A DNA stretch of 6,634 bases from Clostridia bacterium (GTDB lineage: Bacteria > Bacillota > Clostridia > Oscillospirales > Acutalibacteraceae). The notes under the pieces are model-generated. The model was not told where the DNA came from. It saw only the letters and a program-made list of their open reading frames with translations, and did not search any database. Positions within the stretch are counted from its first letter, which is position 1. Each line of letters starts with the position of its first letter. Of this stretch, positions 1-5,708 are shown piece by piece. The translations under genes were made by a program, and so were the position numbers. The stretch spans positions 1-6,634 of the forward strand of contig CAAFXD010000270.1 of NCBI GenBank assembly GCA_900766945.1, read 5' to 3'.

Positions 1-26
1 GCCTTGCCGTCAAGAATTGTTGCCAT
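1..26 (-). CDS. folD: Probable FolD, first nine codons only (partial, runs off left edge)
   Basis: On the minus strand an ATG at 26..24 opens a frame reading MATILDGKA before the window ends. This closely matches the usual N-terminus of bifunctional methylenetetrahydrofolate dehydrogenase/methenyltetrahydrofolate cyclohydrolase, which starts M-A-x-I-L/I-D-G-K-x. FolD is cytosolic and interconverts 5,10-methylene-, methenyl- and 10-formyl-tetrahydrofolate. The start is supported by an excellent Shine-Dalgarno sequence, AAAAGGAGG at 44..36, nine nucleotides before the ATG and inside the end of lgt. The frame overlaps the last 17 bases of lgt, so the two are probably translationally coupled in one operon. 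Seen directly: the ribosome binding site, start and nine codons. The identity is inference from a very short stretch; another protein with a similar N-terminus cannot be excluded. Confidence 0.68.
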
Positions 27-1062
27 TTTTGCGCGCCTCCTTTTGCTGTTTTTCGAGCATTTTATTTTTCGCCTGCTGTGCTGTTTTCACTTTTTGCCGT
101 TTTTCGCGTTTTTCTGCCTTTTCGGTGTCAAGCTGATAATCCAGTTCCGGCGGCAACGCCTCCACCGGCGTATACGGCACGGGATTTTTCTTTAACTGCA
201 CAAGTTTTATAATTAAAATTGCAAGGCAGGTCACCGCCAACACCAAGGACAGGACTTGCGATACGCGCAAGCTTGTCGAGCCTATGTAGAGGCTGTCGGT
301 ACGCAGACCCTCCACCACGGCGCGCTCCGCCCCGTACAAAACCCCGTAGCACAAAATCAACTGCCCGCTGAATTTGTAGGCTTTTTTACAGATAAGATAT
401 AAAACGAAAAAGCTGAAAATACACCAAATCGACTCATACAAAAAGGTCGGGTGCACCGGCAAGGACGGGTCCATCGTAATGCCTTTTGCCAAAAATTCGC
501 TTTCGTGCGCATAAATATAGTTCGTCACCTTGGCACTGCTCATACCGAGAAAGCCCTCGGTATTGGTGCCAAACGCTTCCTGATTGGCATAATTACCCCA
601 GCGGCCGATGCCCTGCCCGATTAAGAAGCTCATCCCCGCCAAATCGAGGAGCTTTAAGAAATTGAGCCCATTGTGGCGGCAGGTGAAGTACGCCGCGAGA
701 ATCCCGCCGATAAGCCCGCCGTAAATGGCAAGCCCGCCGTGCCAAATCTGCGGAATTTCCGCAAGATGCACGCGGTAATACTCCCACTCAAACAAAACAT
801 AATAAAGCCGTGCGCCCAAAATGCCGCCGATGGTGCCGAACAGCAGAATGTCAAGCATTTTGTTCAAATCCAGTTTCCATTTGTACGCCATTCTGCCGCC
901 GAACAGCACGGCAAGCAAAAAGCCGAACGCGATAATCACGCCGTAAAACTTGATGCTGAAATCCTTGCCGAACAGCGAAAATTCGCAGAAGGTGGAATAC
1001 ACATTAAAAATGTGGTCGATTCCCGTGAAGCGAACCGCCGTGTAATCGGTAAAAAACTGCAT
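10..1062 (-). CDS. lgt: Prolipoprotein diacylglyceryl transferase (Lgt)
   Basis: Membrane enzyme that transfers diacylglycerol from phosphatidylglycerol to the lipobox cysteine of prolipoproteins, the first step of lipoprotein maturation. The 350-residue protein shows the family landmarks: a YGVIIAFG segment at 40-47, HGGL at 108-111, the Lgt signature GRWGNYANQEAFG at 153-165 with its essential Arg-Gly-Asn core, HPTFLYES at 204-211, and a C-terminal R-xxx-E-xx-R-x-D motif at 247-256. Hydrophobic stretches near 38-56, 72-92, 107-127, 207-226, 232-246 and 268-288 fit a multi-pass topology. Residues from about 291 form an unusually long, Lys/Glu/Gln-rich hydrophilic tail, probably cytosolic; the catalytic core before it has the usual length. 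The ATG lies 4 nt after the yfmH stop, with AAAGGAGAG inside the end of yfmH. Its 3' end overlaps the presumed folD start. Identification is secure. Confidence 0.97.
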   Translation of the reverse strand: MQFFTDYTAVRFTGIDHIFNVYSTFCEFSLFGKDFSIKFYGVIIAFGFLLAVLFGGRMAYKWKLDLNKMLDILLFGTIGGILGARLYYVLFEWEYYRVHLAEIPQIWHGGLAIYGGLIGGILAAYFTCRHNGLNFLKLLDLAGMSFLIGQGIGRWGNYANQEAFGTNTEGFLGMSSAKVTNYIYAHESEFLAKGITMDPSLPVHPTFLYESIWCIFSFFVLYLICKKAYKFSGQLILCYGVLYGAERAVVEGLRTDSLYIGSTSLRVSQVLSLVLAVTCLAILIIKLVQLKKNPVPYTPVEALPPELDYQLDTEKAEKREKRQKVKTAQQAKNKMLEKQQKEARKNGNNS

Positions 1063-1066
1063 AGGC

Positions 1067-2350
1067 TTACTCTCCTTTAATCACCGTTAAAGAACGGCAG
1101 TTGACATCGATTGCCGTGCGCAGGCGCGCATTGACCTCGTCCGGCGTCAGGCTTTGCAGAATTTCGGCGTCGTCAAAAAGGCTCTCTTTGCGGAAGTACG
1201 ACGAGACCATATTGTTGGCAATCGACTCTATATCGTTAAACTGCATCACCGTTCTGCCGTAATGCTTTTTGCGAATGCGCTCGAACTCCGCTTCGGAAAT
1301 CCCGCTTTCTTGCAGGGCGGCAATGCGCTCGACCAGCCTTTGCTCCACCGCGCGGGCATCGGGCGTTTCGCCCGTAAAAATCGTTGCCGCGTAGCCGTAG
1401 CCGTAAAAATATTCCCAATCAAATGAAGTGTTGATAAGCCCGGCGTCCAAAAGTTCGTTGTAAAACGGCGTGGTTTTGCCGCAAATCGCGTCCAACAGCA
1501 GGTTGCTGATGATAACCTCTTTTAACGAGCGTTCGGGCGTGTCCACCGCCTCTTTAAAACCGAGGCTGAAAATCGGCGCGGCAACGGCAAGCGTTTCCTC
1601 GTCATATGCCTTTTTGACCGCACGCGGCTCGTCGTGGAATTTGCGCTCGATTTCGACGGGTGCGGCGGGCTTTAACACGCGGTCGGCAACCGCCAAAACC
1701 TGCTCGGGTGTGACATTCCCCGCCACGCAAAGCACCATATTGGATAGATTATAAAAGGTATTGTAGCATTTGTAAAGCAATTCTGCGGAAATTTCCGCAA
1801 TCGAGTCCACCGTGCCCGCAATATCAATGCGCACAGGGCAGTTGTGATACATCGCGCGCAACAGCAAAAACAGGGATTCCCAACCCGCTTCGTCGCGGCA
1901 CATTTGGATTTCCTGCCCGATGATGCCCTGTTCCTTTTGCACGGTCGCCTCGGTAAAATACGGGTGCGTGACGAAATCCAGCAGGATTTCCAGCGAGTCC
2001 GTCAAATTGTCGGTGCACGAAAACAGATAGCAGGTTTTGTCAAACGAGGTATACGCATTGGCGTTGGCGCCCGTTTTGGCGTAGCGCTCAAATGCGTCCA
2101 AGTCCTCGCTTTCAAATAATTTGTGCTCCAAAAAGTGGGCAATGCCCTCGGGCACGCTTGTAAATGCTTTTTCGCCCGCCAAACGGAAATCCGTATCCAA
2201 AGAGCCATACTGCGTGCCGAACATGGCATAAGCAGAGGCGTAATTTTCTTTCGGATACACCAAAATTTTCAACCCCGACGGGTGATCAATATCATAATAA
2301 AACTCCTGTAACCGCGCGCTTTCCACCTTGCGCATTTTTACTTGTGCCAT
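1067..2350 (-). CDS. yfmH: M16 family zinc metallopeptidase, YmfH/YfmH type (catalytic partner)
   Basis: A 427-residue M16 (pitrilysin/insulinase family) protein of the group named YfmH in databases and YmfH in Bacillus subtilis, where mutants affect 5-aminopentanol modification of elongation factor EF-P. The inverted zinc motif HFLEH is intact at 72-76: two His ligands and catalytic Glu75. The expected third ligand is Glu147 in IIGQEI, with an accessory Glu140 about one helix turn pair upstream. Typical M16 N-domain features follow, such as GANANAYTSFDKT around 94-106. The C-terminal half (about 230-427) is the second M16 domain, which usually lacks the zinc site. There is no signal peptide or membrane segment, so it is probably cytosolic. 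The ATG is 3 nt after the yfmF stop and is preceded by AAGGAGGAGG inside the end of yfmF. It presumably pairs with the adjacent degenerate M16 protein. The physiological substrate is unknown; the EF-P link is transferred from B. subtilis. Confidence 0.92.
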   Translation of the reverse strand: MAQVKMRKVESARLQEFYYDIDHPSGLKILVYPKENYASAYAMFGTQYGSLDTDFRLAGEKAFTSVPEGIAHFLEHKLFESEDLDAFERYAKTGANANAYTSFDKTCYLFSCTDNLTDSLEILLDFVTHPYFTEATVQKEQGIIGQEIQMCRDEAGWESLFLLLRAMYHNCPVRIDIAGTVDSIAEISAELLYKCYNTFYNLSNMVLCVAGNVTPEQVLAVADRVLKPAAPVEIERKFHDEPRAVKKAYDEETLAVAAPIFSLGFKEAVDTPERSLKEVIISNLLLDAICGKTTPFYNELLDAGLINTSFDWEYFYGYGYAATIFTGETPDARAVEQRLVERIAALQESGISEAEFERIRKKHYGRTVMQFNDIESIANNMVSSYFRKESLFDDAEILQSLTPDEVNARLRTAIDVNCRSLTVIKGE

Positions 2351-2353
2351 ACC

Positions 2354-3625
2354 TTACGCCTCCTCCTTACTGCAAAGGAAATACACCGTGTCCAAGGTCA
2401 TCCGCTTTGCCGCCGCAATGACATCCGCGCGCGTGACGCGTTCAATCCCCGCGATATATTCTGCGGGCGTGCACAGCGGCTCGTCTATGAATTGGCTGTA
2501 ATAGGCAAGCGCGGTTTCAGGGGTATCGTCCACACTGCGGAACACATCCGCAATCGCCGCTTTGGACGCTTGCAGGGCGTCGTCGGTGAATTCGCCGTTT
2601 TGCATCACGGCAAGCTGGCGAAGGATTTCATCCAGCGCCGCCTGTTTGTTTTCGCTTTCAATCCCACTTTGCACCGCGATAATGCCCTTGCGGCGGTCGA
2701 GCCGCGCCGAACAGTAGTAGCAAAGCGACAATTTTTCGCGTACCTGCGTAAACAGCCGCGAATACGGCCCGCCGCCGAACACATCGGTCATCACGCGTTC
2801 GGCGTAATAGTGGTCGTCGGACGAAGTCATCCCGCTGCGGAAGCCCAAAACGAGTTTGCTTTGGTTTAAGTCCATGTATTCGGTTTCTTCGGTGACATCT
2901 TCGCAGGTTTCCACAAAAACAGTTTCAATAGCCTGCGGGCGGCGCGGAATTTCCGCAAAGCGCGTCTTTAAGCTTTGTTCGAGCGCGTCAAAAGCAATAT
3001 CCCCCGCCGCGCAAATGGAAATATGCGCTTCACAGAGCAGTTGTTTCCACGCGGCAAGCAAATCGTCGGGTGTAAGCGCGCGCATAGCCTTTAAAATATC
3101 GTCGGTACGAATGCCGTACAGCTCGTCTTGGCACATGGTTTCGACCATACGCCGCAACGCATACGCGCGTTTGTCGTTCAACTCGCTTTCCAAATCCGCC
3201 ACGCAAAGTCGAATTTCCGTCGCCGTGCGCTCGGCAGAGAAGGTGCCGTTTTCCAAATACGGGCACACAAGCAAATCGAGCAACAACGAGAGCACCGCCG
3301 CACTGACGGATTCGCCGTCGAGCGCGTAACGGTCGTTTAGGCAGGTTGCCTGAAAGCTCAGGCGGAATCCCTCGCCGACCTTTGCGGTGTTGCAGGACAG
3401 CTCCGCCCCGTACAGCAACTCCAAGCGTTCATTCAACAAATTGAGGGACGGAAATTTTGCCGTACAATGCGTCAGGTAGGACGCGAGCACTGTATATTCC
3501 GCGGTATGCACGCCGAGCGGCATCAACAAATCCACCGAGACACAGGTGGTTTTTGCAGGGCCTGTCCGCACGCGCAGCAGGCGGATTTTATCGCCGATTT
3601 CAAGCATTTCGGGCTGCACCGACAT
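2354..3625 (-). CDS. yfmF: M16-like protein without zinc motif, YmfF/YfmF type (non-catalytic partner)
   Basis: A 423-residue M16-fold protein matching the group called EF-P 5-aminopentanol modification-associated protein YfmF (YmfF in Bacillus subtilis). Where catalytic M16 proteins carry HxxEH, this one appears to read SYLTH at 49-53, so the first His and the catalytic Glu are absent. A family-typical LYGAELS follows at 71-77. The C-terminal domain keeps the substrate-binding signature of M16 partners: GGGPYSRLF at 284-292, REK at 296-298 and Tyr303/304. This division of labour, one subunit with zinc and the other with the Gly-rich/Arg-Tyr region, is the known design of heterodimeric M16 proteases. 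The length agrees with the family. It is the first gene of its operon. The ATG follows AAAAGGAG at 3641..3634 with 8 nt spacing, behind an AT-rich leader with candidate promoter elements. There is no signal peptide. Family membership is firm; the biological role is inferred. Confidence 0.9.
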   Translation of the reverse strand: MSVQPEMLEIGDKIRLLRVRTGPAKTTCVSVDLLMPLGVHTAEYTVLASYLTHCTAKFPSLNLLNERLELLYGAELSCNTAKVGEGFRLSFQATCLNDRYALDGESVSAAVLSLLLDLLVCPYLENGTFSAERTATEIRLCVADLESELNDKRAYALRRMVETMCQDELYGIRTDDILKAMRALTPDDLLAAWKQLLCEAHISICAAGDIAFDALEQSLKTRFAEIPRRPQAIETVFVETCEDVTEETEYMDLNQSKLVLGFRSGMTSSDDHYYAERVMTDVFGGGPYSRLFTQVREKLSLCYYCSARLDRRKGIIAVQSGIESENKQAALDEILRQLAVMQNGEFTDDALQASKAAIADVFRSVDDTPETALAYYSQFIDEPLCTPAEYIAGIERVTRADVIAAAKRMTLDTVYFLCSKEEA

Positions 3626-3654
3626 AAAAACAACTCCTTTTACCGAAAAAGTGT

Positions 3655-3670
3655 ACTATAAATGTATAGT
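3655..3670. promoter_or_regulatory. 16-bp inverted repeat (ACTATA-4-TATAGT) in the yfmF leader
   Basis: The sequence actataaatgtatagt is a perfect 6-bp inverted repeat around a 4-bp spacer. It ends 14 bp before the Shine-Dalgarno sequence of yfmF. On the minus strand the downstream arm reads TATAGT, one mismatch from a -10 consensus, but no good -35 box lies 16-18 bp upstream. It could be an operator for a dimeric repressor, a -10 element, or chance symmetry in AT-rich DNA. As an RNA hairpin it would be weak (six A/U-rich pairs), so a terminator is unlikely. Confidence 0.3.
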
Positions 3671-3697
3671 TTACCATAACTGTTTTAAAAATTCCAT

Positions 3698-3726
3698 ATT
3701 TTCACAGGAAATTTACATTTTTGCAA
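3698..3726 (-). promoter_or_regulatory. Candidate sigma-A-type promoter for the yfmF-yfmH-lgt-folD operon
   Basis: In the AT-rich leader, TTGCAA (3726..3721, four of six matches to TTGACA) and GAAAAT (3703..3698, four of six to TATAAT) are separated by exactly 17 bp. A TG dinucleotide lies in the extended -10 position. A promoter is expected here because the upstream aspS unit ends in a strong terminator. The boxes are weak, and the TATAGT at 3660..3655 is a competing -10 candidate, so the exact position is uncertain. Confidence 0.3.
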
Positions 3727-3808
3727 TTTGCGCCTGCCTTGCAGGGAATGTATTTCGTGCGCAGAGGCGTAGTGACGCGGTATTCTGCCGGATTTCATGT
3801 TGTTTTGC

Positions 3809-3833
3809 GGACGGGCAAGCCCGTTCCCTACGG
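3809..3833. repeat. GC-rich hairpin resembling an interspersed intergenic repeat
   Basis: The stretch contains an 8-pair hairpin, ggacgggc-aa-gcccgttc with one G-T wobble, at 3809-3826, followed by ccctacgg. Its GC content contrasts with the AT-rich DNA on its right-hand transcriptional flank (3641-3730). Read on the minus strand, the pattern CCGTAGGGAACGGGCTTGCC resembles short repeats commonly scattered between genes in clostridial genomes; that resemblance is from memory, not a search. A second small hairpin, cctgc-ctt-gcagg, lies at 3733-3745. Only one copy is in this window, so repeat status is inference. Confidence 0.35.
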
Positions 3834-3860
3834 TACGGTTGCCAATGTTCGCCGCTAAAC

Positions 3861-3902
3861 AAAAAACCGCCGTAAAAAGGGGACAGTCCCCTTTTTACGG
3901 CG
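3861..3902 (-). terminator. Intrinsic (Rho-independent) terminator of the hisS-aspS unit
   Basis: The arms 3868-3884 and 3886-3902 are perfect complements (17 bp around A3885), built from a CGCCG base, an A/T-run and a GGGGAC top; the real RNA loop would be three or more nucleotides. Transcribed from the minus strand, the stem starts 16 nt after the aspS stop codon and is followed at 3867..3861 by G then TTTTTT, the classic intrinsic terminator layout. On the plus strand the stem is followed by GTGTGATTTTTT, so it could also act in the other direction, although no plus-strand gene converges on it here. Confidence 0.9.
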
Positions 3903-3917
3903 TGTGATTTTTTCGCT

Positions 3918-5708
3918 TTATTCGGGTTTTTCTTCCTGTGTCACGGCAATGCCGAGGTCGGCAAGTTGGAGCGCGTCCACCTGCGCGGGGCACTCGGTCA
4001 TCGGCTCGGAGGCGTTTTGCACCTTCGGGTACGCCACAACATCGCGCAAAGAGTCTGTGCGCAACATTTGCATACACAGTCTGTCAAGCCCGATTCCCAT
4101 CCCGCCGTGCGGCGGCGCGCCGAAACGGAATGCGTCTAACAAATAGCCGAATTTTTCCTGTGCTTCTTCTTTGGTAAGCCCCAACAGGTCGAAAATGCGG
4201 CTTTGTAAGGTCGGGTCTGTAATCCGGATAGACCCGCTCGAAAGTTCAATGCCGTTGAGCACCAAATCATAGGCTTTGGCGCGTACCTTTGCCTTGTCGG
4301 TTTCGAGGTAGTCGAGACACTCGTCCATCGGCGCGGTAAAGGGGTGGTGCATCGCCACATATTCGCCCAAATCCGCATCCCAATCGAAGAACGGGAACTC
4401 GGTAATCCAAAGCAGATTGAATTTATCTTTCGGAATGATGTCTAATTTCTCGGCAACGGTCTGCCGCAGTGCGCCGAGCACGGAAAGCACCAAGCTTTCT
4501 TTTGCATCGGCAACAATCAGCACCACATCGCCCGTTTCGGCTTTCGCGGTGTCGAAAATCGCCTGTAACTGCGCCTCGGTCATAAATTTCGCGAATGAGC
4601 AAGCCGTGCCGTCGGGGTTTAAGCGCGCCCACGCAAGTCCTTTGGCGCCGATGCCCTTGACAAACTCGGTCAGTTTGTCGATTTCCTTACGGGTGAGCAC
4701 AGACGCCGCGTTTTTCGCGGTGATACACCGCACCGTACCGCCGTTTTCCACGGCGCCTTTGAACACGACAAATTCCGTGTCGCGCACCGCGTCGGTCAAA
4801 TCGGTGATTTCCATGGCATAACGGGTATCGGGCTTATCCGACCCGTAGCGGTTCATTGCCTCTTGATAGGTCAAGCGCGGCAGGGGCGTTTCAATCTCCA
4901 CGCCGATTGCCTCTTTGAACACGCGTTTCATATAGCCTTCGCCGAGTTGGAGGACATCTTCCATATCGACAAACGACATTTCGAGGTCAATTTGCGTAAA
5001 CTCGGGCTGGCGGTCGGCGCGCAAATCCTCATCGCGGAAGCAACGCGCGATTTGCATATAGCGGTCAAAGCCCGCCACCATCGAAAGTTGCTTATAAAGC
5101 TGCGGGGACTGCGGCAACGCATAAAAACTGCCCTTATGAATACGCGACGGCACCAAGAAATCGCGTGCGCCCTCGGGGGTGGAACGAATGAGCATCGGCG
5201 TTTCGATTTCGATAAAGCCGTTTTCGTCAAAATAATCGCGCGTGATTTTGGTGATTTTGTGGCGCATTAAAATATTCTTTTGCAAATCGGGGCGCCGCAA
5301 ATCGAGATAGCGGTATTTGAGTCTGGTCAGCTCCCCTGTCTGCGAATTTTCGACAATTTCAAACGGCGGCGTTTCGCTTTTTGAGAGCAGGCGCAAGTCC
5401 GTGACTTCCAATTCCACATCGCCGGTCGGCAAATCGGGATTTTTCGCCGCGCGCTCGCGCACCACGCCTTTGGCGGCAATCACATATTCCGAGCGAAGCG
5501 TGAATGCCTTGTCAAACACGGCGCGGTCGGTGCTTTCGGTAAACGCCAACTGCAAAATGCCGCTTCGGTCGCGTAAATCCACGAAAATGAGCGCGCCGAG
5601 GTCGCGTTGCTTCTGCACCCAGCCGCAAACGACCGCCTCTTTGCCGATGTCGGCGGCGGTAAACTCGCCGCAATACTGCGTGCGTTTTAATCCGTTTAAA
5701 GTATCCAT
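3918..5708 (-). CDS. aspS: Aspartyl-tRNA synthetase (AspRS), bacterial type
   Basis: Class IIb aminoacyl-tRNA synthetase that attaches aspartate to tRNA-Asp in the cytosol. The 596-residue length is normal for the bacterial type. Domains in order: an OB-fold anticodon-binding domain (about 15-105, with CGWVQKQRDLGALIFVDLRD at 28-47); the flipping loop STPEGARDFLVPSR (176-189); QSPQLYKQ (200-207), part of the aspartate pocket; motif 2 from R222 with FRDED (224-228) and QPEFTQ (234-239); the bacterial GAD insertion (about 290-410); and motif 3, GAPPHGGMGIGLDRL (530-544), with ATP-binding Arg543. Leu37 in RDLG is the residue type of discriminating AspRS; non-discriminating enzymes usually have His there. 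The start overlaps the hisS stop by one base (TGATG), with GGGAGG at 5724..5719, so expression is probably coupled to hisS. The gene is complete and followed by an intrinsic terminator. Confidence 0.98.
   Translation of the reverse strand: MDTLNGLKRTQYCGEFTAADIGKEAVVCGWVQKQRDLGALIFVDLRDRSGILQLAFTESTDRAVFDKAFTLRSEYVIAAKGVVRERAAKNPDLPTGDVELEVTDLRLLSKSETPPFEIVENSQTGELTRLKYRYLDLRRPDLQKNILMRHKITKITRDYFDENGFIEIETPMLIRSTPEGARDFLVPSRIHKGSFYALPQSPQLYKQLSMVAGFDRYMQIARCFRDEDLRADRQPEFTQIDLEMSFVDMEDVLQLGEGYMKRVFKEAIGVEIETPLPRLTYQEAMNRYGSDKPDTRYAMEITDLTDAVRDTEFVVFKGAVENGGTVRCITAKNAASVLTRKEIDKLTEFVKGIGAKGLAWARLNPDGTACSFAKFMTEAQLQAIFDTAKAETGDVVLIVADAKESLVLSVLGALRQTVAEKLDIIPKDKFNLLWITEFPFFDWDADLGEYVAMHHPFTAPMDECLDYLETDKAKVRAKAYDLVLNGIELSSGSIRITDPTLQSRIFDLLGLTKEEAQEKFGYLLDAFRFGAPPHGGMGIGLDRLCMQMLRTDSLRDVVAYPKVQNASEPMTECPAQVDALQLADLGIAVTQEEKPE

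Noticed and set aside
2342..2869. 175-codon open frame on the plus strand
   Set aside because: It lies wholly antisense to yfmH/yfmF, has no recognisable domain and no good ribosome binding site; it is a by-product of GC-rich codons in the real genes.
1067..3625. Bacteriocin or RiPP maturation cluster based on the M16 pair
   Set aside because: No precursor peptide, radical SAM enzyme or transporter lies nearby; neighbours are lgt and probable folD, and both proteins match the housekeeping YmfF/YmfH type.
3546..3875. Plus-strand frame crossing the yfmF-aspS gap
   Set aside because: It begins antisense inside yfmF, runs through the promoter region and into the terminator stem, and has no family resemblance.
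3626..3917. T-box, riboswitch or small RNA gene in the gap
   Set aside because: No T-box anticodon/antiterminator pattern is visible and the only strong stem is at the aspS end with terminator features; the yfmF leader itself is AT-rich and unstructured.
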